Part shown: one piece after another, positions 1-6,664 of the stretch
How positions within the stretch are numbered: position 1 is the first letter of the stretch
How the letters are laid out: each line of letters begins with the position of its first letter
Made by a program: the position numbers and the translations under genes
The notes under the pieces: model-generated
Told to the model about the DNA's origin: nothing
Databases searched by the model: none
Seen by the model: the letters and a program-made list of their open reading frames with translations, nothing else
NCBI GenBank assembly: GCA_020633315.1
Contig: JACKDV010000054.1
Location: 1-16,489 of the forward strand
Direction of reading: 5' to 3'
Source of the DNA: Myxococcales bacterium
GTDB lineage: Bacteria; Myxococcota_A; Polyangia; Nannocystales; Nannocystaceae
DNA length: 16,489 nt

Positions 1-294
1 GATGAGCTGCTCTGCGATCTCGCGGTTGATCCTCGACCACTTGCTGCGAGCGCGACGAGGGGTGACGCGGATCATGAACCTCTGCTCGTCGAGGCGCCCC
101 TTCTGGCCGTCGATCCAGCCGTACATCAGCGCGCCCTCGCGAACCCCCTCGTAGTCGATCGACACCAGGCCGCTGCCCTTCTTGGCGATCTCGACCCACA
201 GCCCGGACGAGCGGGCGTGGTGGTGGCGGAGCCAGGCGATCCACGCCTTGGTGGACTCGAAGGGGAGGATGGGAAGGCCCTGGTGCTCCGGCAC
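1..294 (-). CDS. YdeI/OmdA-family protein (3' part missing)
   Basis: The visible 98 residues are the N-terminal part of a YdeI/OmdA-like protein, a small family of uncertain biochemical role sometimes called bacteriocin-protection proteins. Family hallmarks are the W..WL..HH start, an LWVEIAKKGSG stretch, YGWIDGQKGRLDE, and TPRRARSKWSRIN near the window edge. The frame is open to base 1, so the C-terminal half lies outside. I chose the GTG at 294 because AGGAG lies 7 nt upstream of it and the family alignment starts there. An in-frame ATG at 321 would add nine residues. The gene lies 94 bp downstream of the E2-like acyltransferase on the same strand and may be co-transcribed with it. Family assignment is confident; function is not known. 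Confidence 0.8.
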   Translation of the reverse strand, partial: MPEHQGLPILPFESTKAWIAWLRHHHARSSGLWVEIAKKGSGLVSIDYEGVREGALMYGWIDGQKGRLDEQRFMIRVTPRRARSKWSRINREIAEQLI

Positions 295-301
295 GGCGTG
301 G

Positions 302-306
302 CTCCT
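302..306 (-). promoter_or_regulatory. Ribosome binding site of the YdeI-like gene
   Basis: On the minus strand AGGAG precedes the GTG at 294 with a 7 nt spacer. This is why GTG 294 is preferred to ATG 321. Confidence 0.5.
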
Positions 307-388
307 GCTGCGGCCGGGCATACCACGACAGGAGCGGCTCGGCGGGCCGCGGGGGCCGGCGCGGGCGAGCCGTGCCGCGGCCTCGTGC

Positions 389-1222
389 TCAGGCCGAAGC
401 GGCGGAGTCGGGGCTCGGCAGGCCGTCGGCGGTCTCCACCAATTGCTGCAGCCGCGCCGCGAAGCGAGCCGCGGGCCCCCCATCCACGATGTCGTGGCTC
501 ACCGTCATCGTCAGGCTGAGGTACCCGCGCTCGACCAGCGCCCCCTCGCGGAGCGCGGGCTTGTCCACCACGCCGCCCAGGGTGAACGAGGTCGCCATGG
601 GACCGGCCGCGAACGGGATCACGAAGCCGGGGATCGAGGCGAACTTGCCCACCGAGGTGACGAAGGTGGTGCCCGACCAGCGCTTGACCGCCAGGGGCGA
701 GCCGACCACCCGCCGCATCGCCCACAGCCGCACGAAGCGGGGCAGCCAGCCCAGCCCCCGCATGAGCGCGTGGCTCCACCGGCTCTCGCGGCTGGCGGCC
801 CCCGCCTGCAGGTGCCGTCGCTTGGCCTCATCGATCTCGGCGTAGAGCTGCTCGGCGTCCTTTTGCTGGGCCCGCCGCACCACCACCATCTGGGGGATGG
901 GCCCGTCCGGGGTGGGCAGCTCCACGCTCAGGTTCAGGTCGACGTCCTCGAACTCGAGGATCCGCCGGCCGCCGCGGATCGAGTTGAGCGCCCGGTGCTC
1001 CGCCAGCGTGCGGGCGATCGCGCTGGCCACGAACGAGAACAGCGACACCCGTCGCCCCGCCTGCCGCATCGCCTCGATCCGCTCGCGGGCCGTGGTCACG
1101 TCGAGCTCGAGCAGCCCCATGATCCGATGCCCGCTGGCGACTGCGTCGAAGGCATCGATCGTGGCCTGGCGGTGCACGCTCAGCCGCTTGATCGCGTAGG
1201 TGCCGATGAGGTCGTCGGCCAT
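389..1222 (-). CDS. Stand-alone 2-oxoacid dehydrogenase acyltransferase (E2) catalytic domain protein
   Basis: This 277-residue protein has the chloramphenicol-acetyltransferase-like fold of E2 catalytic domains. The active-site block SHDIVDGG matches the family HxxxDG motif, with His243 as likely catalytic base and Asp247. Upstream are a conserved start (IGTYAIKRLSVHR), a SFVASAIARTL helix, an LNLSVELPT strand and a GTTFVTSVG strand. No lipoyl domain or E1/E3-binding domain is present, unlike true E2 subunits (usually 400 or more residues), and no E1 or E3 gene is nearby. It is therefore probably a CoA-dependent acyltransferase with its own substrate, not a dehydrogenase complex subunit. The ATG at 1222 is chosen because TACCAT lies 7 nt upstream, so the mRNA could be leaderless; an upstream in-frame start at 1285 would only add low-complexity sequence. 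Confidence 0.85.
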   Translation of the reverse strand: MADDLIGTYAIKRLSVHRQATIDAFDAVASGHRIMGLLELDVTTARERIEAMRQAGRRVSLFSFVASAIARTLAEHRALNSIRGGRRILEFEDVDLNLSVELPTPDGPIPQMVVVRRAQQKDAEQLYAEIDEAKRRHLQAGAASRESRWSHALMRGLGWLPRFVRLWAMRRVVGSPLAVKRWSGTTFVTSVGKFASIPGFVIPFAAGPMATSFTLGGVVDKPALREGALVERGYLSLTMTVSHDIVDGGPAARFAARLQQLVETADGLPSPDSAASA

Positions 1223-1229
1223 GGTGGTG

Positions 1230-1235
1230 ATGGTA
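1230..1235 (-). promoter_or_regulatory. Predicted -10 element of the E2-like gene
   Basis: TACCAT on the minus strand ends 7 nt before the ATG at 1222. A transcript from it would begin at or very near the start codon. No good -35 hexamer is visible. Confidence 0.45.
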
Positions 1236-1316
1236 CGCGCGAGCCCGCGGCGCCCCTCCCCGGAGGCACGAGCTCCGCCCCGCATGTTCTGCGCGGCTCA
1301 CCGCCTCACCCAACGC

Positions 1317-1325
1317 TGCTACGAT
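1317..1325 (+). promoter_or_regulatory. Predicted extended -10 of the acyl-CoA dehydrogenase gene
   Basis: TGC-TACGAT ends 6 nt before the GTG at 1332, which implies a leaderless or nearly leaderless mRNA. It shares the 109 bp divergent spacer with the promoter of the E2-like gene. Confidence 0.5.
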
Positions 1326-1331
1326 CCCCTC

Positions 1332-2477
1332 GTGCCCAAGCCCGAGAGCCCGTTCTACGCCGAGGAGCACGAGCAGCTGCGCCAGACGGTGCGACGCTTC
1401 GTGGAGCGCGAGATCGTCCCGCACGTGGACGCCTGGGAGCGGCAGGGATCCTTCCCGCGCGAGCTGTACCGCAAGGCCGGCGAGCTGGGGCTGCTGGGCC
1501 TGGGCTTCCCCGAGGACTACGGCGGCACGCCCTGCGACCAGTTCGTCCGCATCGCGCTCACGCTCGAGCTGTGCCGCGCGGGCTCGGGGGGGATCGTGGC
1601 GGGGCTGATGAGCCACGGCATCGGCCTGCCCCCGGTGGCCAACCTGGGCTCGGCCGAGCTCAAGGCCCGGGTGCTGCCGCCGGTGATCGCCGGCGAGAGG
1701 ATCTCCGCGCTCGCCATCACCGAGCCCTCGGGCGGCTCCGACGTGGCCAACCTGCGCACCACGGCCCGCCGCGACGGCGATCACTACGTGATCGACGGCA
1801 GCAAGACCTTCATCACCTCGGGGATGCGAGCCGACTTCATCACCACCGCGGTGCGCACGGGGGGCGAGGGCATGGGCGGCATCTCGCTGGTGGTGATCCC
1901 CGGCGACGCCCCCGGCCTCGAGCGCAGCCCGCTGCAGAAGATGGGCTGGAAGTGCTCCGACACCGCCACCCTCTACCTCGAGGACTGCCGGGTGCCGGTG
2001 GCCAACCTGGTGGGCACCGAGAACCAGGGCTTCGCCGGCATCATGGGCAACTTCAACGGCGAGCGCCTGAGCATCGCGGCCATGGCCCTGGGCTTCTCCA
2101 TCGTCTGCTACCAGGAGGCGCTGGCCTACGCCCGCCAGCGGCAGACCTTCGGCAAGCCGCTGGTCAGCCGGCAGGTCATCCGCCACAAGCTGGTCGACAT
2201 GGCCCAGCAGATCGGGGCCACCAAGGCCTACCTCGAGGCGATCGCCTGGCGCGTGGAGCAGGGGCAGTGGCCCATCGCCGAGGTCTGCATGCTCAAGAAC
2301 CAGGCCACCCAGTGCTTCGAGCACTGCGCCAAGGAGGCGGTGCAGATCCTGGGCGGGGCCGGCTACATCCACGGGGCCAAGGTGGAGCGGCTGTACCGGG
2401 AGACCAAGGTGCTCTCGATCGGCGGCGGAGCGGAGGAGATCATGAAGGACCTCGCCTCGCGCCAGCTCGGCCTGTGA
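1332..2477 (+). CDS. Acyl-CoA dehydrogenase
   Basis: This 381-residue flavoenzyme has the normal family length and oxidises acyl-CoA to the 2,3-enoyl-CoA, probably passing electrons to ETF. Landmarks are LGFPEDYGG (57-65), the FAD/substrate block ALAITEPSGGSD (126-137), RQTFGKPL (270-277), QILGGAGY (338-345) and SIGGGAEEIMKDL near the end. The usual C-terminal YEGT catalytic glutamate is replaced by IGGG. Glu244 in GERLSIAA lies in helix G, where isovaleryl-CoA and long-chain acyl-CoA dehydrogenases carry their catalytic base, so the enzyme should still be active, probably on long or branched substrates. The GTG at 1332 is chosen because the longer frame adds sequence unlike the family and a -10 box lies 6 nt upstream. 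It converges with the next gene, with only 4 bp between stops. Confidence 0.93.
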   Translation: MPKPESPFYAEEHEQLRQTVRRFVEREIVPHVDAWERQGSFPRELYRKAGELGLLGLGFPEDYGGTPCDQFVRIALTLELCRAGSGGIVAGLMSHGIGLPPVANLGSAELKARVLPPVIAGERISALAITEPSGGSDVANLRTTARRDGDHYVIDGSKTFITSGMRADFITTAVRTGGEGMGGISLVVIPGDAPGLERSPLQKMGWKCSDTATLYLEDCRVPVANLVGTENQGFAGIMGNFNGERLSIAAMALGFSIVCYQEALAYARQRQTFGKPLVSRQVIRHKLVDMAQQIGATKAYLEAIAWRVEQGQWPIAEVCMLKNQATQCFEHCAKEAVQILGGAGYIHGAKVERLYRETKVLSIGGGAEEIMKDLASRQLGL

Positions 2478-2481
2478 CGCG

Positions 2482-3396
2482 CTACTCCGGGATCACGCAC
2501 GCCCCGGGCTCGGTCGAGAAGCAGCCGATTCCCGGCGGAATGCCGTCCGGGTACCACGGCACGCACTCGGTGCCCGGCAGCAGGCCCGGGCATGGATCGG
2601 CCCCGCCGGCCGGGCAGACGGGGGCACAGCACCCGATGCCGCCGTCGCAGCCCGGCACCGCGGCGGCGTTGAGGCACACGAGCCCCGGCGGGCACACGTT
2701 GATGAACTCGCAGGGCGAGCCGATCCCCGTCCCCTCGGGCGAGGCGTCGGGGGCACAGATGAACTGGTCGTTGACCGGGTAGCAGGCCTGGCCCGGGGCG
2801 CAGTCCTGGGCGATGGGATCGCAGCTCGACAGGCACAGGGTGATCAAGCCATCGCCCGAGATCGTGCAGTAGTTGCAGCGATCGGCGCAGAAGGGCTCTT
2901 GCTCGGTGCCGATGCAGAACGGCACGCAGGTCCCCTCGTTGGTCTCGGGATCCACGTCCCAGCACATCGAGATCCCGTCACAGTCGTCGATGCCGCTCAC
3001 GCCGCTGCCCTCCACCATGCACGGCTCGCCGGGCGCGTTGGGATCGGGGACGATCGGCACGCACTTGGTGTCGTTCCACGAGTTGCTGCCGTCGCTCGAC
3101 CACGGCATGCACTTGAAGCCCTCGGGACAGTCCTGCTCGATCACCGAGCACCACTCGGGCAAGTCGAGCCAGGGCTCGCCGGTGTCGAGCCCCGTGTCCA
3201 CCGGGCCGGTGTCGGGCGGGCTGGTGGGGCCCACCGAGGTCATGGGCGGGATCGTTCCCCCCGTGGTCGAGGGGGGATCGCTCGTGGTCGCTCCCCCCGA
3301 ATCGTCCTCGGCGGTCTCGAGCTCGATCTGCGGGCCGCAGCCCCACAGCAGCAGACCCGGGAGCCAGGCCAGGAACGGTGCCTTCGCGTGCTTCAT
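2482..3396 (-). CDS. Cysteine-rich surface lipoprotein, myxobacterial type
   Basis: The 304-residue product starts with a short lipoprotein signal peptide and a lipobox LLWGC, with Cys20 as the predicted lipidated residue. A Thr/Ser/Pro/Gly/Asp-rich linker of about 45 residues follows. The rest has 28 cysteines after Cys20, an even number that fits an extensively disulfide-bonded extracellular domain. Recurrent pieces such as QDCPEGFKCMPW, QDCAPGQACYPV and CPPGLVC look like repeats of one small module. I know proteins of this style from the Nannocystis/Plesiocystis group, but no biochemical function is established, and nothing here looks enzymatic. The ATG at 3396 is chosen because it begins the signal peptide; the frame extends upstream to a GTG at 3450 without adding a plausible N-terminus. 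No strong ribosome site is visible. Confidence 0.8.
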   Translation of the reverse strand: MKHAKAPFLAWLPGLLLWGCGPQIELETAEDDSGGATTSDPPSTTGGTIPPMTSVGPTSPPDTGPVDTGLDTGEPWLDLPEWCSVIEQDCPEGFKCMPWSSDGSNSWNDTKCVPIVPDPNAPGEPCMVEGSGVSGIDDCDGISMCWDVDPETNEGTCVPFCIGTEQEPFCADRCNYCTISGDGLITLCLSSCDPIAQDCAPGQACYPVNDQFICAPDASPEGTGIGSPCEFINVCPPGLVCLNAAAVPGCDGGIGCCAPVCPAGGADPCPGLLPGTECVPWYPDGIPPGIGCFSTEPGACVIPE

Positions 3397-3608
3397 GAGA
3401 GGGGGCCCATCCTCGAGTCCGCAGTCCAACTCACGGCTCTGGGTAGCCACGGATGGCCACCATTAGCAATAAAGATATCAAAGCTGCCCAATCATGTCTC
3501 CATCGAATTGCGAAAGCGTCCCTGGCGCAAGCTCGGGTCGGAGATCGATCCCGGTCGGGCCTGGCCATCCCCGAGGGCCCGGGCCCCGGGCGATCTCGGA
3601 CCCGTCGG

Positions 3609-3617
3609 TGGTACCGT
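3609..3617 (+). promoter_or_regulatory. Predicted extended -10 of the SUKH gene
   Basis: TGG-TACCGT fits the same extended -10 pattern as other promoters in the window. Unlike those, it leaves a leader of roughly 35 nt that carries a ribosome binding site. Confidence 0.4.
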
Positions 3618-3647
3618 CCCCGCGGGGCGGTCCCGCGGAGGCTCGCC

Positions 3648-3653
3648 GAGGAG
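3648..3653 (+). promoter_or_regulatory. Ribosome binding site of the SUKH gene
   Basis: GAGGAG is separated by 7 nt from the ATG at 3661 and fixes that start. The open frame itself continues far upstream through antisense sequence of the lipoprotein gene. Confidence 0.65.
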
Positions 3654-3660
3654 CACCGCG

Positions 3661-4458
3661 ATGACGGCTTCGCAGTCCTGGTCCCGCATCGATGCCTGGC
3701 TGCAGGCCCACGCCCCGGCCGTGGCGGCCAAGCTACGGCCCGGGCTCGGCGACGAGGGACCCCTCGAGGCCCTGCGGGCGGCCCTCGGCGAGCACGGCCT
3801 GGCGCTCCCCGAGGCGATGGAGATCACCTGGAGGTCCCATGACGGGGCCTCGGACGAGCACCCCACCCTCTTTGCCATCGCCCCCATGCCCCCGCTGGCG
3901 AGCTGGGCGGTGTGGATGTGGCTGCTGCCGGCCTCCGCGGCCCTCGACCGCTACCGCTTCATGCAGGACCTGAAGGTGGGCTGGGAGGCCTCCTGGCTGC
4001 CAATTGGGGAGGATGGCGGGGGCAACGTGCTGGTCCTCGACACCCGGACCGAGGCGGTCGGGGTCTGGGACCACGAGACCGCCGAGCTGCTGCCCATCGC
4101 CCCCAAGCTCGAGGGCTGGTTGGGTGCGATCGCGACTCGCCTCGAGTCGGGCGAGGTGATAGAGGACCAACGGGAGGAGCAGCTCGTCATCGTGGAGCCC
4201 GAACCCGAGCCACCGCCGGTCCCCGACACCTCGGAGCGTCGCATCGCCCGGACCTTCATCGATCTCCTGCTCGAGCAGGAGCTACTCGAGCTCGAGCCCA
4301 AGAGCGACCTCGAGTCGCTGCTCGACGGCGTGGAGCTGGCCCTGCGATCCCGTCGCAAGACAGCCGCGCTGCTCGAGCTGCTCGAGAGCCATCCCGCCGT
4401 GGGCGACTTCTTCGTCGACGACGAGACCCTCGAGCAGCTCGTGCGCGAGTTCTCCTGA
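3661..4458 (+). CDS. SMI1/KNR4 (SUKH) family protein with C-terminal helical extension
   Basis: The 265-residue product has a SUKH domain at about residues 5-165. Visible hallmarks are LPEAMEITWRSHDGAS, a long middle with MQDLKVGWEASWLPI, and the GEDGGGNVLVLDT...GVWDHET core (117-140). SUKH proteins include immunity proteins of polymorphic toxin systems and other binding proteins. A Pro/Glu-rich hinge (about 175-190) leads to a charged, leucine-rich, probably helical segment (about 191-265) that is not part of the basic domain. No toxin gene is adjacent: the neighbours are a lipoprotein on the left and a hydrolase ending 15 bp away on the right. A role as an immunity protein is therefore only a possibility. 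The start is set by GAGGAG 7 nt upstream. Confidence 0.8.
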   Translation: MTASQSWSRIDAWLQAHAPAVAAKLRPGLGDEGPLEALRAALGEHGLALPEAMEITWRSHDGASDEHPTLFAIAPMPPLASWAVWMWLLPASAALDRYRFMQDLKVGWEASWLPIGEDGGGNVLVLDTRTEAVGVWDHETAELLPIAPKLEGWLGAIATRLESGEVIEDQREEQLVIVEPEPEPPPVPDTSERRIARTFIDLLLEQELLELEPKSDLESLLDGVELALRSRRKTAALLELLESHPAVGDFFVDDETLEQLVREFS

Positions 4459-4473
4459 GCGGGGGCGGCTCGC

Positions 4474-6486
4474 TCAGGGGCCGCAGCCGCTCAGCTCGTC
4501 GAACACGCACGGGCCGTCGCAGAAGCTCTCGGCCCGGCCGTTGCGCAGGAACACGTCGAGCTGACGCCGCGCGGCGTCGAGCTGGCGGAGCTTTCCGTGG
4601 GGGTCGTCGCACTCGCGCTGCGGCAGGTTCACCTCGGGATCGGGCGGCAGCCCGAAGTCGTACTCCACGTAGGCCGAGCCCTCGATGGGCCCCGCCTCGG
4701 CGGGCAGGCCATACACCTCGCGCAGGCCGGTCTGCAGGTGGGTGACCCCGATGCTCCGCGCCATCACGTGGGCGCCCAGGGTGTTGACCTGGTGATCGCC
4801 GAGCGCCGCCCGCATGAGCACCTCGTGGCTCTGCGTGCCCGGCAGCACGTCCTCGCCGCGGATGTAGGCCGAGTAGCCGGCCGGCTCGATGCGATCCCAC
4901 AGGATCTGGGTGAGCCCCAGCACCATCCACACGTCCCGCTGATCGGGGTAGGTGCCGCGCAGCAGATCGAAGAACGGATCGAAGTCCACGCTGCGCGACA
5001 GCAGCAGGTTGTAGGGCTGCCCCATCACGCCCAGCGCCCCGCGGTCCACGTCGGTGGTCAGCGCCATGTAGGTGCCACCGAAGATCCCGCCCTGGCTGAT
5101 GCCGTAGTAGAAGGCCCGGTTGCCGTCCACGTAGCTGCCGAACTGCGGATCGCGGGAGAAGCCCCCCTTCATCATCCGCATGGCGAGCAGCGAGTTGAGC
5201 ATGCCCTGGTGCTGGCGCGCGACCACGGTGGAGAACTCGTCCAGGCGCCCGCCGCTGACCACCGCGCCCACGTGCAGCTCGTCGTCGGCGGCCATCCCGA
5301 TGAAGTCCACCCCGAACAGCACGTAGCCGTACTCGTCGATGAAGGTGCGCAGGTGCTCGCTCTCGATCTGCTCCTTCTCGCCGAGCAGGCCGTGGCCGTA
5401 CTGCAAGAGCGGCGCGGGAGCCCCCAGCGCGTGGCGTGGCACCAGCACCTCGAAGGGGAACCACTCCCACGGCCGATCCGGGTTGGGCATGGGCAGGCCG
5501 TCGTCGCCGAGCACCAGGTGGGCGCCGGGCCCGGGCTGGTCGAGGAACAGCGGCACCCGCATCTCGCCGCGGATCCGGTAGGCGATGTGCTCGGTCTCCC
5601 AGTCGGCGTCGACCTGGGTGATGCGGTACTCCGGCCCCGCCGTCCCCACCAGCTCCAGCGCCGTGTCGCGCATGCGCAGCATCCACGAGGTGTTGTTCTC
5701 GCGGCTGGCCGTGGTGAAGTCCCAGGCCAGCTGCAGATCGTGGCGCAGCACGTCGGCCGTCTCGAGCACCTTGAAGATGTTGGAGTACAGCGCCCGCCGC
5801 CCGCGGACCGAGGGCTCGTCGCTGGGCAGGCCCGTGCGCAGCGACTCGAAGGCCTCCGAGGGGACGAGCTCCTCGCCCTGCTCGTCCACCAGGCGGCGGA
5901 TGGCGACCACGTAGCGGTGGCCGTCGGCCAGGCGCAGCGCGGGGCGGATGAGCAGGGTCCGCTGCTCGTTGTCCACCGCGGTGGCGTCGAGCTCCACCCA
6001 GTGCGGCACCCGCTCGAGGGTCTCCACGTCGATGAGGATGGTGGGCGAGTCGAACTCCATCGAGCGATCGATGGTCGCGGGCGTGGCCACGTTGCTCGCG
6101 GCCAGCGACGACTGCGTGAGCCCGGGGAAGTGGGTCATGATGGCCGAGCTCGCCGAGAAGCCGTCGCCCTGGTTCCACGGCTGCGGCGAGGGGCTCACCC
6201 CGTAGTAGCTGGCCGGGAGCAGGGCTCGCGACAGCTCCAGCCGCCGCCCGGTGGGCGTGGAGTCGTCGGCCACGGTGTAGACGTTGGAGGGGAAGGGAAA
6301 GCCGCAGACGCTGGGCGCGATCGGGTCGCACTCGAGCAGCATCCAGCTCGCTTCCGAGTCCTCGACGACCTCGAACTCCGTCTCGGAGCAGGCCGAGGCG
6401 GCCAGCATCACGAGCGAGGCCAGCCATCGAGACGGGCGGCCCCAGGAGCCGGCCACAAGATCATGGCGTTGTCGGCGATGTGTCAT
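4474..6486 (-). CDS. Secreted alpha/beta-hydrolase lipoprotein (lipase/esterase-like)
   Basis: The 670-residue product begins with an extended basic n-region, a hydrophobic stretch and the lipobox AASAC (Cys33), so it should be a lipoprotein. After a CDP/CGFPFPSNVYT start, the N-terminal region contains LAWDFTTAS, resembling the N-terminal domain of VolA/Pla-1-type extracellular lipases. The second half is an alpha/beta-hydrolase: PLLQYGHGLLG, then the nucleophile elbow GISQGG with Ser464. The sequence LGDHQVNTLGAH supplies Asp564 and His565 or His573 as candidates for the rest of the triad. Paired cysteines near the C-terminus suggest disulfides. The likely reaction is ester hydrolysis outside the cytoplasm; substrate is unknown. 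The ATG at 6486 is chosen because it gives the signal peptide; the longer frame to 6987 is antisense to the next gene. Confidence 0.78.
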   Translation of the reverse strand: MTHRRQRHDLVAGSWGRPSRWLASLVMLAASACSETEFEVVEDSEASWMLLECDPIAPSVCGFPFPSNVYTVADDSTPTGRRLELSRALLPASYYGVSPSPQPWNQGDGFSASSAIMTHFPGLTQSSLAASNVATPATIDRSMEFDSPTILIDVETLERVPHWVELDATAVDNEQRTLLIRPALRLADGHRYVVAIRRLVDEQGEELVPSEAFESLRTGLPSDEPSVRGRRALYSNIFKVLETADVLRHDLQLAWDFTTASRENNTSWMLRMRDTALELVGTAGPEYRITQVDADWETEHIAYRIRGEMRVPLFLDQPGPGAHLVLGDDGLPMPNPDRPWEWFPFEVLVPRHALGAPAPLLQYGHGLLGEKEQIESEHLRTFIDEYGYVLFGVDFIGMAADDELHVGAVVSGGRLDEFSTVVARQHQGMLNSLLAMRMMKGGFSRDPQFGSYVDGNRAFYYGISQGGIFGGTYMALTTDVDRGALGVMGQPYNLLLSRSVDFDPFFDLLRGTYPDQRDVWMVLGLTQILWDRIEPAGYSAYIRGEDVLPGTQSHEVLMRAALGDHQVNTLGAHVMARSIGVTHLQTGLREVYGLPAEAGPIEGSAYVEYDFGLPPDPEVNLPQRECDDPHGKLRQLDAARRQLDVFLRNGRAESFCDGPCVFDELSGCGP

Positions 6487-6491
6487 GCGAA

Positions 6492-6510
6492 CGCGAGGGT
6501 CTTCCTCGCG
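6492..6510 (-). promoter_or_regulatory. Perfect 7 bp inverted repeat in the hydrolase leader
   Basis: CGCGAGG and CCTCGCG are separated by 5 nt and lie just upstream of the ATG at 6486. A -10-like TATCCT (minus strand, 6511-6516) abuts the repeat, so it would fall at the start of the transcript. It could be a leader hairpin or an operator. Confidence 0.35.
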
Positions 6511-6650
6511 AGGATATCCCGACCACGCAACGAGCCACGAGCATAAGCGGGCTGACCACAAACACGCCGACTGCCACCGACGCCGAGACGACGCATGGAT
6601 TTCCGGCCGATCCTCCACTCCCGCGCGTGGAAGCCCCTCTGCGGATGGAG

Positions 6651-6656
6651 TACCAT
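6651..6656 (+). promoter_or_regulatory. Predicted -10 element of the beta-propeller lipoprotein gene
   Basis: TACCAT ends 8 nt before the ATG at 6665, the arrangement expected for a leaderless mRNA. It favours 6665 over the in-frame ATGs at 6668 and 6683. The 178 bp spacer is shared with the divergent hydrolase gene. Confidence 0.42.
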
Positions 6657-6664
6657 GATGTGCG

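Larger units (their letters stand above)
3397..3660. promoter_or_regulatory. Divergent intergenic region with an AT-rich patch
   Basis: This 264 bp spacer separates the cysteine-rich lipoprotein (minus) and the SUKH gene (plus). Bases around 3460-3515 are clearly richer in A+T than the surroundings. On the minus strand TGA-TATCTT (3472-3480) could be an extended -10 for the lipoprotein, giving a leader of roughly 65-70 nt. I found no convincing coding frame or RNA gene in it. Confidence 0.35.

Noticed and set aside
322..388. G+C-rich imperfect inverted repeat (GGCTCG/CGAGCC) between the E2-like and YdeI-like genes
   Set aside because: The stem is only 6 bp with a loop of over 20 nt in very G+C-rich DNA, so it is not distinguishable from background.
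182..2782. Very long open frame on the plus strand
   Set aside because: It overlaps three better-supported genes, and its translation is Arg/Pro/Gly/His-rich sequence typical of antisense frames in G+C-rich DNA.
4250..4445. Clustered CTCGAG palindromes
   Set aside because: They arise from repeated Leu-Glu codons in the helical end of the SUKH protein.
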